From Promicromonospora sp. AC04 (GTDB lineage Bacteria; Actinomycetota; Actinomycetes; Actinomycetales; Cellulomonadaceae), in assembly GCF_003058225.1 (NCBI RefSeq), contig NZ_QBUG01000007.1:163498-227497 (forward strand): a DNA stretch of 64,000 bases, in the 5' to 3' direction. The translations under genes were made by a program, and so were the position numbers. Under the pieces are notes generated by a model, which was given only the letters and a program-made list of their open reading frames with translations, was not told the origin of the DNA and searched no databases. Positions 32,593 to 41,724 of this stretch are shown in pieces (position 1 is the stretch's first letter; every line of letters starts with the position of its first letter).

Positions 32593-32598
32593 ACGTTA
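32593..32598 (-). promoter_or_regulatory. -10 box of the MBL gene, leaderless
   Basis: Minus-strand TAACGT, then 7 bases to the GTG at 32585. Confidence 0.4.
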
Positions 32599-32657
32599 AC
32601 GGCAGACGATCCCGCAGGCAGACCCCTTCTTCACCCGTCGGCCGGTGTTCTCAGGCA

Positions 32658-32685
32658 GTGTCACCTGGCCTCCGATGCCTACACT
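32658..32685 (+). promoter_or_regulatory. Promoter candidate of the cyclophilin-DUF349 operon
   Basis: GTGTCA (32658-32663), 16-base spacer, TACACT (32680-32685). A GGGG/CCCC hairpin follows in the leader. Confidence 0.35.
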
Positions 32686-32788
32686 GTCCCCGCACGGGGT
32701 GATTCGCCCCGGATCCGGCAGGTGAATCGGTCCAGTGACCGTTCCCCGGGTCGAGGCGAGCACAAGAGACCACGGAGAAGGGAACGCG

Positions 32789-33550
32789 GTGGCGTCCACC
32801 AGACAGCGGCAGCGCGCGCAGCAGGTCAAGCAGGCCCAGAAGCAGGCGCAGCGACAGGCAGCGAGGCGTGCCCGCAAACAGCGCGTCTGGACCCTCGTCG
32901 CCCTGTTCACGGTGCTCGCGCTCGTAGGCGCCTTCGCGGTCGCCGCCCTGGTCAACAGCGATGGGCCCGACGCCGCCTGCCCCGCCGGTGTCGAGGCGGC
33001 TCGGGACACCTACGAGCTCGCCGAGCCCTCGGTGGCCGAGGACCGCACCTGGACCGTCACGCTGCAGGCATGCTCGGGCGACACGACCGCCGACATCGTG
33101 CTCGAGCTCGACGGCGCGGCCGCACCGCAGGCCGTCGCCAGCTTCGTCACGCTCGCCCAGGGCGGCTACTTCGACGGCACCGGCTGCCACCGGCTCACCA
33201 CGCAGGGCATCTTCGTGCTCCAGTGCGGCGACCCGACGTTCACCGGCTCCGGCAGCCCGGGCTACTACTTCGGCCCCGTCGAGAACGCCCCGGAGGACGA
33301 CGTCTACCCCGCCGGCACGGTCGCGATGGCGCGCCGCGGCGACGACCCCGAGTCCATGGGCTCCCAGTTCTTCCTCGTCTACGAGGAATCGACCATCCCC
33401 TCCGACTCTGCCGGCGGGTACACGGTCTTCGGCACGATCACATCCGGCCTGGACTTTGTCCAAGCAGTCGCTGACGCGGGGGTGGAGGGCGGCGCATCAG
33501 ACGGTGCGCCCGCCACCCCGGTCACCATCGAAGGAGTTGAGACCCAGTGA
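32789..33550 (+). CDS. Membrane-anchored cyclophilin-type peptidyl-prolyl isomerase
   Basis: A 253-residue protein: a Gln/Arg-rich cytoplasmic start (RQRQRAQQVKQAQKQAQRQ), one membrane helix (about 33-53, WTLVALFTVLALVGAFAVAA), and an extracytoplasmic cyclophilin domain with FVTLAQGGYFDGTGCHRL, GTVAMARRGDDPESMGSQFF and YTVFGTI. It speeds proline isomerisation in exported proteins. Two Cys pairs suggest disulfides. GTG at 32789 has GAGAAGGG upstream. It overlaps the DUF349 gene by 4 bases, so they are co-expressed. Confidence 0.87.
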   Translation: MASTRQRQRAQQVKQAQKQAQRQAARRARKQRVWTLVALFTVLALVGAFAVAALVNSDGPDAACPAGVEAARDTYELAEPSVAEDRTWTVTLQACSGDTTADIVLELDGAAAPQAVASFVTLAQGGYFDGTGCHRLTTQGIFVLQCGDPTFTGSGSPGYYFGPVENAPEDDVYPAGTVAMARRGDDPESMGSQFFLVYEESTIPSDSAGGYTVFGTITSGLDFVQAVADAGVEGGASDGAPATPVTIEGVETQ

Positions 33551-35604
33551 GCGAACCCACTTCTCGCTCGACAGAGCCCGTCCAGCAGGACGCGCCCGCC
33601 GAGCCCGTGGCCGAGACTCCGACCGCAGCCGAGGCTCCCGCCGAGGCGGTGAGCGAGGCGGCTGAGGCAGTCGTCGAGACGGACGCGGCAGCGGACGTCC
33701 CGGCGGACGCCGCAGAGGTGACCCCCGAGGTCCCAGCGGAGGCCCCGGCCGTCGATGAGGCCCCCGTGGCCGAGGCCGAGGTTCCCGCCGAGGAGGCTCC
33801 CGCGGAAGAGGCGCCTGTCGAGGAGGCACCGGCGCAGGAGGCTCTCGCTGAGGAGGCACCGGCCGCTGAGGCCGAGGTTCCCACGCCGGAAGCTCCGGCA
33901 GAGGAAGCTCCCGCCGCCGAGGCCCCGGCCGAGGAAGCGCCGGCCGCCGAGGCAGCTGCTCCCGCTGAGGCTCCGGCTGCCGAGGCCGAGGTTCCCGCAC
34001 AGGAAGCTCCGGCGGAGGCCCCGACGGAGGAGGCTGCCGCCGAGGAGGCTCCCGCCGCCGAGATCCCCGCCGAGGAAGCCCCAGTCGCCGAGGCCGCTGC
34101 TCCCGTCGAAGAGGCTCCCGCCGCCGAAGCCCCCACCGAGGAGGCTCCAGCCGAGGAGACCCCCGCACCGGTCTCAACTCCTGCTCCGAAGCCCGCAACG
34201 CCCAAGCCGTCGGCGATCCCGTCGCCGGCCGCGCTCGCGAGGCCGCGTCCGCCCAAGCCGGGCACGCCGTCGGCTCCCGTGGCGCAGTCCGCTGCTCCGG
34301 TCACGGCGCCCACCCCGGTGGTGCCCGCTGCGGCCGACGCCGTGGCGCACGCCGAGGCGGAGAAGTTCGGCCGCGTCGACGACGAGGGCAACGTGTACGT
34401 GCGCGAGTCCGCGGGCGAGCGCGTCGTGGGCCAGTTCCCCGGCGTCACCACCGAGGAGGCACTCGCCCTCTACGTGCGCCGGTACCTCGACCTGAGCGCG
34501 AAGGTCGGCCTGTTCGAGGCCCGTCTGGAGAGCGCGGACCTGGCGGTGCGCGAGATCGACCAGACGCTCCAGAAGCTGGGCGAGGAGACGGCCGAGCCGG
34601 CCGCCGTCGGCGACCTGGACGGCCTCCGGACCCGGGTCGAGGCGCTGCGTGGCCGCGCCGCGGAGCGGCGGGCCGCACTCGAGGAGGCACGGTCCGCGGC
34701 CAAGGCCGAGGCCGTCGCGTCCCGCACCGCGATCGTGGAGGCCGCCGAGAAGATCGCGGCGACCGACCCGAGCAAGATGCAGTGGCGCCCCGCGGGCGAG
34801 GAGCTGCGGTCGCTCCTGGACCGCTGGAAGGACGCTCAGCGCTCCGGGCCGCGTATCGACCGGCCGTCGGAGGAGTCGCTCTGGAAGCGGTTCAGCCACG
34901 CCCGCACCGCGTTCGACCGCGAGCGCCGGCACTTCTTCGCCGACCTCGAGCAGCGCAACAACGCCGCCAAGGTCGAGAAGGAGAAGCTGGTCTCCGAGGC
35001 GGAGTCGCTGTCGACCAGCACCGACTGGGGTTACACCGCGGGTGCGTACCGCGACCTCATGACGCGCTGGAAGGCTGCGGGCCGTGCGTCCCGCAAGGAC
35101 GACGACGCCCTGTGGGCCCGGTTCCGGGCCGCGCAGGACCGGTTCTTCCAGGCCAGGGACGCCGAGAACGCCGTCATCGACGCGGAGTACGGCGAGAACC
35201 TGAAGGTCAAGGAGGTCCTGCTGGAGGAGGCGGAGGCGCTGCTGCCGGTCAAGGACCTGAACAAGGCCAAGGCCGTGCTGCGCAACGTCCAGGAGCGCTG
35301 GGAGGAGGCCGGCAAGGTCCCGCGCGGCGACATCCAGCGCATCGAGGGCCGCCTGCGCGCGGTCGAGACCGCGATCCGCGACGCCGACCAGGCCCAGTGG
35401 AAGCGCAGCAACCCCGAGACGCGTGCGCGCGCCGAGGGCGCGGCGGCGCAGCTCGAGGCCGCTATCGCCGGCCTCGAGGAGGACCTCGCGAAGGCCCAGG
35501 CCAAGGGCGACAAGCGCAAGGTCTCCGAGCTGGAGGCCGCCGTCGCGGCCCGCCGCTCGTGGCTCGAGCAGGTCGTCAAGGCCGCGGAGGACTCCCGCGG
35601 CTGA
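33547..35604 (+). CDS. DUF349 protein with a long Ala/Glu/Pro-rich N-terminal region
   Basis: A 685-residue protein. About residues 15-215 are imperfect repeats of EEAPAAEAP-like units, strongly acidic and disordered. From about 260 a coiled-coil domain carries DUF349 repeats, recognisable by Trp-Lys-x-Ala-Gly pattern (LMTRWKAAGRASRKDDDALW and AVLRNVQERWEEAGKVPRGD). DUF349 repeats are bundles of helices of unknown role, found next to cyclophilin genes in actinobacteria. GTG at 33547 overlaps the upstream TGA. The low-complexity part is likely to vary in length between strains. Confidence 0.82.
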   Translation: MSEPTSRSTEPVQQDAPAEPVAETPTAAEAPAEAVSEAAEAVVETDAAADVPADAAEVTPEVPAEAPAVDEAPVAEAEVPAEEAPAEEAPVEEAPAQEALAEEAPAAEAEVPTPEAPAEEAPAAEAPAEEAPAAEAAAPAEAPAAEAEVPAQEAPAEAPTEEAAAEEAPAAEIPAEEAPVAEAAAPVEEAPAAEAPTEEAPAEETPAPVSTPAPKPATPKPSAIPSPAALARPRPPKPGTPSAPVAQSAAPVTAPTPVVPAAADAVAHAEAEKFGRVDDEGNVYVRESAGERVVGQFPGVTTEEALALYVRRYLDLSAKVGLFEARLESADLAVREIDQTLQKLGEETAEPAAVGDLDGLRTRVEALRGRAAERRAALEEARSAAKAEAVASRTAIVEAAEKIAATDPSKMQWRPAGEELRSLLDRWKDAQRSGPRIDRPSEESLWKRFSHARTAFDRERRHFFADLEQRNNAAKVEKEKLVSEAESLSTSTDWGYTAGAYRDLMTRWKAAGRASRKDDDALWARFRAAQDRFFQARDAENAVIDAEYGENLKVKEVLLEEAEALLPVKDLNKAKAVLRNVQERWEEAGKVPRGDIQRIEGRLRAVETAIRDADQAQWKRSNPETRARAEGAAAQLEAAIAGLEEDLAKAQAKGDKRKVSELEAAVAARRSWLEQVVKAAEDSRG

Positions 35605-35623
35605 CCTCGGACCGCTTGTCCAC

Positions 35624-35660
35624 AGCGGGCCCGGTCGCGCACTGCGCGACCGGGCCCGCT
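35624..35660. terminator. Hairpin terminator after the DUF349 gene
   Basis: Perfect 17-bp stem (35624-35640 with 35644-35660) with a 3-base loop, 20 bases beyond the DUF349 stop and just before the next promoter. Confidence 0.75.
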
Positions 35661-35665
35661 GCACG

Positions 35666-35671
35666 TAGGTT
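35666..35671 (+). promoter_or_regulatory. -10 box of a leaderless transcript
   Basis: TAGGTT, 6 bases, ATG at 35678. Confidence 0.5.
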
Positions 35672-35677
35672 CTGCGC

Positions 35678-36298
35678 ATGCCGTCCCAGTGCACCTCCCT
35701 CGCCGCGCTCCTCGACCCGGGGCCGACGGCGGCGCCGCTCGTGGTCACCCCCGCGCACGTCGGCGGTCCGGTGGCGTGGTCCGACCTGCGGCGTCGGGGT
35801 GCCCTGGTCGAGCTGCACGACGGCGCGGCGGTCGGCGTCGGAGTCGTCGTCGGGCCCCGGCACCGTGCCCTGGCGCTCGCGCACGAGGTGCCCGCGCGCT
35901 GTGTCCTGGCCGCCTCCACCGCCGCGTGGGTGCATACCGGCCTGCACGACGGCGTCGTCGCCCCGGCCTGGCCCGTGGGCGCGCCGATCGAGCTGGCCTA
36001 CTCCCCCGACACCCACCGGCCCGTCCCGCGCCCCGGGCAGGTCGCGCGGCGCGCACGGGGGCTCGCGCGGGACACCGTCCGCCTCGCGGGCGTCCCCGTG
36101 ACGCGGCTCGCCCGCACCGCTGTCGACGTCGCGTGCACCGCGCCGCTGGAGGCGGCCGTGCCGGTCCTCGTCGCCCTGTCCGGGCGTGGCGTGGACCTGC
36201 GGCACGCGCGGCGCGTGCTCGACCAGCGCGTCCGCGTGATCGGCCGTCCCGCGGCGCACCGGGCGTTCGCGGCAGCGCTGGAACGGCTGAACGGCTAG
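35678..36298 (+). CDS. Hypothetical protein, possibly AbiEi-antitoxin-like
   Basis: A 206-residue Ala/Arg/Val-rich protein: GGPVAWSDLRRRGALVELHD (a winged-helix-like region), ALALAHEVPARCVLAASTAAW, and AGVPVTRLARTAVDVACTAP (the TRTxxDVAC-like motif seen in actinobacterial AbiEi/DUF559-associated proteins). No toxin partner is next to it and no nuclease motif is visible. ATG is placed by the TAGGTT box; the gene ends in TAG, which forms part of the -10 box of the following gene. Function not assigned. Confidence 0.6.
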   Translation: MPSQCTSLAALLDPGPTAAPLVVTPAHVGGPVAWSDLRRRGALVELHDGAAVGVGVVVGPRHRALALAHEVPARCVLAASTAAWVHTGLHDGVVAPAWPVGAPIELAYSPDTHRPVPRPGQVARRARGLARDTVRLAGVPVTRLARTAVDVACTAPLEAAVPVLVALSGRGVDLRHARRVLDQRVRVIGRPAAHRAFAAALERLNG

Positions 36299-36301
36299 GT
36301 T
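36296..36301 (+). promoter_or_regulatory. -10 box of a leaderless transcript, overlapping a stop codon
   Basis: TAGGTT, 6 bases, ATG at 36308; its TAG is the stop codon of the preceding gene. Confidence 0.5.
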
Positions 36302-36307
36302 CGGGGC

Positions 36308-37411
36308 ATGGCCGGATCCAAGACACCAGCGGTGGAGCTCGACGTCGCAGGTCGCACGGTGCGCGTGACGAGCCCGGACCGCGTCGTCTTCCCCCGTGGA
36401 ATCACCAAGCTGCAGGTCGTCGAGTACTTCGTCGCCGTCTCGGACGGCATCACCGGCGCCCTGCTGCACCGCCCCACCACGCTGGAGCGCTGGCCCAAGG
36501 GCTGGCACGAGGGCGCGCACCTCGCGACGCGCATGCCGAAGCCGGACGACCCGAAGGGTGACGGTTTCTACCAGAAGCGCATCCCGAAGGGCGCGCCGGA
36601 CTACGTCGAGACCGCGACCATCGCCTTCCCGTCCGGCCGGACGGCGGACGAGGTCTGCCCCACCGAGCCCGCCGTCGTGGCCTGGGCCGCCAACATGGGC
36701 ACGCTCACCTTCCACCCGTGGCCGGTGCGGCGGGACGACGTCGAGGCGGTCGACCAGCTGCGCATCGACCTGGACCCCCAGCCCGGCACCAGCTTCGACG
36801 AGGCCGCCGTAGTCGCCCCGCACCTGCGGGAGCTGCTCGGCGAGCTGAACCTGACCGGGTACCCGAAGACCTCCGGCGGCAGGGGGCTGCACGTCTTCGT
36901 GCCGCTGGAGCCCCGGTGGACGTTCACCGAGGGACGGCGGGCGACCATCGCCATCGGGCGCGAGCTGGAACGCCGCCTGCCCGGCAAGGTCACGACGCGG
37001 TGGTGGAAGGAGGAGCGCGGCGAGGCCATCTTCGTGGACTACAACCAGATGGCCCGGGACCGCACCATCGCCTCCGCGTACTCGATCCGCGCCAACGGGA
37101 AGGCCACTGTGTCGATGCCGCTGGAGTGGGACGAGGTCGCCGACGTGCACCCCGACGACTTCGACGTCCTGACCGCGGCGGACCGGTTCGCCGAGCGGGG
37201 CGACCTGTTCGCCGCGCTGCGCGCCGACCGCGACCCCGCCCTGGACTGCTCGCTGGACGCCGCCCTCGACCTGGCCGCCCGCGACGAGGCCGACGGGCTC
37301 GAGGACCTGCCCTATCCGCCGGAGTACCCGAAGATGCCGGGCGAGCCCAAGCGGGTCCAGCCCAGCCGGGACAAGGACCGGGACAGGTCGAAGGACGCCG
37401 CAGGCGACTGA
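36308..37411 (+). CDS. LigD-type DNA polymerase/primase domain protein
   Basis: A 367-residue stand-alone LigD polymerase domain (archaeo-eukaryotic primase fold): VTSPDRVVFPRGITKLQVVEY, DQLRIDLDPQPGTSFDEA (the metal DxD), YPKTSGGRGLHVFVPL and RTIASAYSIRANGKATVSMP. It lacks the ligase and nuclease domains of full LigD. These enzymes fill gaps with ribonucleotides in end-joining repair. A separate ATP-dependent ligase gene lies 600 bases downstream. A Lys/Asp-rich tail ends the protein. No Ku gene is in the window. Confidence 0.9.
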   Translation: MAGSKTPAVELDVAGRTVRVTSPDRVVFPRGITKLQVVEYFVAVSDGITGALLHRPTTLERWPKGWHEGAHLATRMPKPDDPKGDGFYQKRIPKGAPDYVETATIAFPSGRTADEVCPTEPAVVAWAANMGTLTFHPWPVRRDDVEAVDQLRIDLDPQPGTSFDEAAVVAPHLRELLGELNLTGYPKTSGGRGLHVFVPLEPRWTFTEGRRATIAIGRELERRLPGKVTTRWWKEERGEAIFVDYNQMARDRTIASAYSIRANGKATVSMPLEWDEVADVHPDDFDVLTAADRFAERGDLFAALRADRDPALDCSLDAALDLAARDEADGLEDLPYPPEYPKMPGEPKRVQPSRDKDRDRSKDAAGD

Positions 37412-37471
37412 TCCAGGGGCAGTGGGGCCGCGGACCGATGAGTTCCGCCCCGCTGCGGCGTCGGACCGTAC

Positions 37472-38035
37472 ATGGGAACCCTGCGGTACTTCGCGAACAT
37501 GTCCGCCGACGGGTACACCGTCGACGCCGACGGGAAGTTCGACTGGATAGTGCCCACCGACGAGGTGCTCGCGTTCATCAACGAGCTCGAGTCGGACGTC
37601 GCCGTGTACGTCCACGGGCGGCGCATGTACGAGACGATGGTCTACTGGGAGACCCACGATCCGGGCGCCGACCCGAACCCGAACATGACGCGGTACGCGG
37701 AGATCTGGCAGGGGGTCGAGAAGGTCGTCGCGTCGTCGTCCCTGCCCGAGGAGGCCATCACGTCGGCGCGGACCAGGCTCGTGCGTGACCTGCAGCTCGG
37801 CGAGCTGCGGCGGATCGCCGACTGTGCGGCCGGCGGCGTCTCCGTGGGCGGGCCCACGGTGGCCGCCGCACCCATCCGGCACGGGCTCGTCGACGACTTC
37901 ACCTTCTTCGTCTATCCCGAGGTCGTGGGCGGCGGCCTGCCGGCCCTGCCCCCTGACACACGGCTCAGCCTGCGCCTCGTGGACTCCCGGACGTTCGCGG
38001 ACGGGTGCGTCTACCTGCATTACGTGCCGCGCTGA
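37472..38035 (+). CDS. Dihydrofolate-reductase/RibD C-terminal family protein
   Basis: A 187-residue protein: LRYFANMSADGYTVDADGKF (N-terminal strand and NADPH-site region), VYVHGRRMYETMVYW, and the glycine-rich GGVSVGGPTVAAAPIRHGLV. This is the YyaP/DHFR-like family common in actinobacteria; true folate reduction is not shown. It lies between the LigD polymerase and ligase genes without overlap, and its job there is unknown. No good Shine-Dalgarno precedes the ATG. Confidence 0.82.
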   Translation: MGTLRYFANMSADGYTVDADGKFDWIVPTDEVLAFINELESDVAVYVHGRRMYETMVYWETHDPGADPNPNMTRYAEIWQGVEKVVASSSLPEEAITSARTRLVRDLQLGELRRIADCAAGGVSVGGPTVAAAPIRHGLVDDFTFFVYPEVVGGGLPALPPDTRLSLRLVDSRTFADGCVYLHYVPR

Positions 38036-38049
38036 GGCAGGCTCGTTCC

Positions 38050-39228
38050 GTGACCACACTCAACCTGCCCGTGCAGCCCCCGGTCCGGCCGATGCTCGCC
38101 AAGAGCGTGGCGTCGGTGCCCGCCCAGCCCGCCGGCGACGACGCCGGCCCCGCCTACGTCTACGAGCCCAAGTGGGACGGCTTCCGCGCCATCGTGTACC
38201 GCGACGGCGACGACGTGCAGATCGACTCCCGCAACGCGAAGCCGATGGACCGCTACTTCCCGGACGTCGTCGCCGCGGTCCGCGAGGCGCTCCCGGAGCG
38301 GTGCGTGGTCGACGGCGAGATCGTCATCGCCCAGACCCCCGAGGGCCCGACGGCGGGCGCGGCGCACCTGAACTTCGAGCTGCTGTCCCAGCGCATCCAC
38401 CCGGCGGCGTCCCGCGTGAACATGCTCGCCGAGACCACCCCGGCCGCGCTCGTCGTGTTCGACGTCCTGGCCCTGGGCGACGAATCGCTCATGGACCGGC
38501 CGCTGACCGAGCGGCTCGAGGCGCTGGACGGGCTCGGGCTGAAGGGCCCGCTCGTGTTCGCGACGCCCCGCACCCTGGACGCCGCCGTGGCGACCGAGTG
38601 GTTCGGCTCGTTCGAGGGCGCGGGCCTGGACGGCGTCGTCGCCAAGCCCGCGGACGGCGTCTACGCGCCCAACAAGCGCGCCATGCTGAAGATCAAGCAC
38701 ACCCGGACGGCCGACGTCGTGCTGGCGGGCTACCGGCTGCACAAGACGTCGACGCCCGAGGAGCCGCTGCTGGGCTCGCTCCTGCTGGGCCTGTGGGACG
38801 AGTCCGACGACGGGCCGCGGCTGCAGTTCGTCGGCGTCGCGGCGTCGTTCTCGGCGGCCCGGCGCGCGGAGCTCGTCGCGGAGCTGGCGCCCCTCGTCGT
38901 CGAGCCCGGCACGCCCGCAGCGGACGAGCATCCCTGGCACGGGTGGACGGACCCGGCGAACGCCGAGGCCGGGGACCGGCTGCCGGGCGCGCAGTCGCGC
39001 TGGAGCTCGGGCAAGGACCTGTCGTTCACGCCCCTGCGGCCGGAGCGCGTGCTGGAGGTCGGCTACGACCACATGGAGGGCTCCCGGTTCCGCCACACGT
39101 CCCAGTTCAAGCGCTGGCGCCCGGACCGCGAGCCGGCGTCCTGCACGTACGAGCAGCTGGAGGAGCCGGTCAGCTTCGACCTCGCCGAGCTGCTCCCGGG
39201 GGCGCCGGGGACCACTCCCGCGCCGTGA
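38050..39228 (+). CDS. ATP-dependent DNA ligase (LigC/LigD-ligase type)
   Basis: A 392-residue ligase: nucleotidyl-transfer motif YEPKWDGFRAI with Lys about 40 that takes AMP, motif III VVFDVLAL, motif IV GLDGVVAKP, motif V MLKIKHTRTADVVLAGYR, and a C-terminal OB-fold ending GSRFRHTSQFKRWRPDR. It seals nicks, probably with the LigD-type polymerase encoded upstream. GTG at 38050; a longer frame into the preceding gene has no homology. It converges with relA across a palindrome. Confidence 0.9.
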   Translation: MTTLNLPVQPPVRPMLAKSVASVPAQPAGDDAGPAYVYEPKWDGFRAIVYRDGDDVQIDSRNAKPMDRYFPDVVAAVREALPERCVVDGEIVIAQTPEGPTAGAAHLNFELLSQRIHPAASRVNMLAETTPAALVVFDVLALGDESLMDRPLTERLEALDGLGLKGPLVFATPRTLDAAVATEWFGSFEGAGLDGVVAKPADGVYAPNKRAMLKIKHTRTADVVLAGYRLHKTSTPEEPLLGSLLLGLWDESDDGPRLQFVGVAASFSAARRAELVAELAPLVVEPGTPAADEHPWHGWTDPANAEAGDRLPGAQSRWSSGKDLSFTPLRPERVLEVGYDHMEGSRFRHTSQFKRWRPDREPASCTYEQLEEPVSFDLAELLPGAPGTTPAP

Positions 39229-39236
39229 TCCCCTTC

Positions 39237-39298
39237 GCTGTGGGCGCGATAGTTTGCGTCTCAGGCGGACGCGAAGTCACGACGATCGCGCCCACAGC
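39237..39298. terminator. Cruciform-like palindrome between convergent genes
   Basis: Perfect outer arms GCTGTGGGCGCGAT (39237-39250) and its complement at 39285-39298, with an inner GCGTC/GACGC stem. Lies in the 78-base gap between the ligase and relA stops, probably terminating both. Confidence 0.65.
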
Positions 39299-39306
39299 CA
39301 GAGGGG

Positions 39307-41649
39307 TCAGACCGGCAGCTGCGGCCGCTCGACCGGCTTGGTGCCGGTGATGCGGTGCACGTCGAACACGCCCTCGACCTTCCGGACCGCCGCGAGGACG
39401 GTCGCCAGGTGCGCGGGCTCGGCCATCTCGAAGATGAACCGGGAGACCGCCAGCCGGTCGTCCGACGTCGAGACGAACGCCGAGAGGATGTTGACGTGGT
39501 TCTCGGACAGCACTCGCGTGACGTCCGACAGGAGGCGCGACCGGTCGAGCGCCTCGACCTGGATCTGGACCAGGAACATCGTGTTCGCGCCCTGCGTCCA
39601 CTCCACGTCGACCAGGCGCTCCGGCTGCTTGCGCAGCCCGTCCAGGTTCACGCAGTCCGTGCGGTGCACGCTGACGCCCTGGCCGCGGGTCACGAAGCCG
39701 ACGATGTCGTCGCCCGGCACCGGGGTGCAGCACTTGGCGAGCTTGACCCACACGTCCGCGGAGTCGGAGCCCTTGAGCTTGACGCCCGGGTCGCCCGAGC
39801 GCACCCGCCGGGCGGTGAGCCCACCGGGCCTGGCGGCCTCGGCGACGTCCTCCTCCGCGCCGTCCGCGCCACCGAGCGCCTTGACGAGCTTCTCCACCAC
39901 GTGGGCTGAGGAGATCTGCCCCTCGCCGACGGCCGCATACAGGCCGGTCACGTCCTGGTAGTTCATCTCGTCCGCGACCCCGAGGAGGGTCTCGTGCGAC
40001 ATGAGCCGCTGGATCGGCAGGCCCTGCTTCCGCATCGACTTCGCTATCGCGTCCTTGCCGGTCTCGACGGCTTCCTCGCGACGCTCCTTGGTGAACCACT
40101 GCCGGATCTTGTTGCGCGCGCGCGGCGACTTCACGAACCCGAGCCAGTCGCGGCTCGGCCCCGCCGTCTCGGACTTCGACGTGAGGATGTCGACGACGTC
40201 GCCGTTCTCCAGCGGCGAGTCCAGCGGCACCAGGCGGCCGTTCACGCGGGCGCCCATGGTGCGGTGGCCCACCTCGGTGTGCACGGCGTAGGCGAAGTCG
40301 ACCGGCGTCGCGCCGCCCGGCAGCGCCATCGCCATGCCCTTCGGCGTGAAGACGTAGACCTCGTCGCCACCGATCTCGAACCGCAGCGAGTCAAGGAACT
40401 CCGCCGGGTCGGCCGTCTCGCGCTGCCAGTCCACGAGCTGGCGCAGCCAGGCCATGTCCTGGTTCTTCGGGTCGTTCCCGCCTGCGCCGCCGGCCGGTGT
40501 CTTCTCCTTGTACTTCCAGTGCGCCGCGACGCCGTACTCGGCCCGCCGGTGCATGTCGTGCGTACGGATCTGGATCTCCACGGGCTTGCCGCCCGGGCCG
40601 ATCACCGTCGTGTGCAGCGACTGGTACATGTTGAACTTCGGCATCGCGATGTAGTCCTTGAACCGGCCGGGGACCGGGTTCCACCGCGCGTGCATGGCGC
40701 CGAGCGCCGCATAGCAGTCGCGCACGGTGTCCACGAGGACGCGCGTGCCGACGAGGTCGTAGATCTCCGCGAAGTCGTGACCGCGCACGATCATCTTCTG
40801 GTAGATCGAGTAGTAGTGCTTCGGCCGGCCGGTCACCGTGGCCTTGATCTTCGCGCTGCGCAGGTCCGACTCGATCTGGCCCTTCACCACGCCGAGGTAC
40901 TCCTCGCGCGCGGGGGCCCGCTCGGCCACGAGGTGCACGATCTCGTCGTACACCTTGGGGTACAGGGTCTGGAAGGAGAGGTCCTCCAGCTCCCACTTGA
41001 TCGTGTTCATGCCCAGTCGGTGGGCCAGCGGCGCGTAGATCTCGACGGTCTCGCGCGCCTTGCGCTCCGCCGACTTGGACGGCACGTACTTCCAGGTGCG
41101 GGCGTTGTGCAGGCGGTCGGCCAGCTTGATGACCAGCACGCGGATGTCCTTGGCCATGGCCACGACCATCTTGCGCACGGTCTCGGCCTGCGCCGCGTCG
41201 CCGTACTTCACCTTGTCGAGCTTGGTCACGCCGTCCACGAGCAGCGCGACGTCGTCGCCGAACTCGCCGCGCAGCGTGTCCAGCGAGTAGTCGGTGTCCT
41301 CCACCGTGTCGTGCAGCAGCGCGGCCGCGATCGTGGTGCCCTCGAAGCCGAGCTCCGCGAGGATCGTGGAGACGGCGACGGGGTGCGTGATGTACGGGTC
41401 GCCGCTCTTGCGCATCTGCCCGCGGTGGGCCTTCTCCGCGACGACGTACGCGCGCTCGATCAGCGCGACGTCGGCCTTGGGGTGGTTGCTGCGGATCGCC
41501 TGCAGGAGCGGCTCGATCGCCGCGGGGGTACCCCCGCCCACGCTGCGCACGCCGAGGCGCACGAGCCGGTTGCGCATCCTGTTGCCACCGGGCGGGGTGG
41601 TCGGGTTCTTCTCGGGCACAGGAGCGCGTGACACCGTGTTCTCCGCCAT
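39307..41649 (-). CDS. relA: Bifunctional (p)ppGpp synthetase/hydrolase
   Basis: A 780-residue Rel protein: HD hydrolase domain with [16 protein letters not shown] and [13 protein letters not shown] intact, synthetase domain with [20 protein letters not shown] and [23 protein letters not shown] domain ([20 protein letters not shown]) and C-terminal ACT domain. Hydrolase and synthetase residues are both present, so it can make and destroy the stringent-response alarmone. AAGGAGG precedes the ATG. It follows apt by 75 bases, the standard actinobacterial arrangement. Confidence 0.95.
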   Translation of the reverse strand: MAENTVSRAPVPEKNPTTPPGGNRMRNRLVRLGVRSVGGGTPAAIEPLLQAIRSNHPKADVALIERAYVVAEKAHRGQMRKSGDPYITHPVAVSTILAELGFEGTTIAAALLHDTVEDTDYSLDTLRGEFGDDVALLVDGVTKLDKVKYGDAAQAETVRKMVVAMAKDIRVLVIKLADRLHNARTWKYVPSKSAERKARETVEIYAPLAHRLGMNTIKWELEDLSFQTLYPKVYDEIVHLVAERAPAREEYLGVVKGQIESDLRSAKIKATVTGRPKHYYSIYQKMIVRGHDFAEIYDLVGTRVLVDTVRDCYAALGAMHARWNPVPGRFKDYIAMPKFNMYQSLHTTVIGPGGKPVEIQIRTHDMHRRAEYGVAAHWKYKEKTPAGGAGGNDPKNQDMAWLRQLVDWQRETADPAEFLDSLRFEIGGDEVYVFTPKGMAMALPGGATPVDFAYAVHTEVGHRTMGARVNGRLVPLDSPLENGDVVDILTSKSETAGPSRDWLGFVKSPRARNKIRQWFTKERREEAVETGKDAIAKSMRKQGLPIQRLMSHETLLGVADEMNYQDVTGLYAAVGEGQISSAHVVEKLVKALGGADGAEEDVAEAARPGGLTARRVRSGDPGVKLKGSDSADVWVKLAKCCTPVPGDDIVGFVTRGQGVSVHRTDCVNLDGLRKQPERLVDVEWTQGANTMFLVQIQVEALDRSRLLSDVTRVLSENHVNILSAFVSTSDDRLAVSRFIFEMAEPAHLATVLAAVRKVEGVFDVHRITGTKPVERPQLPV

Positions 41650-41724
41650 GTACGCGCCTCCTTACCCGGGTGAGACCCGGAATCGCCAGTCTATCCCTGG
41701 ACCTCTATTCCCCGTCCGATCGGC

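Noticed and set aside
35576-38059. An 827-codon minus-strand frame
   Set aside because: Antisense to the LigD polymerase and reductase genes, which carry clear motifs.
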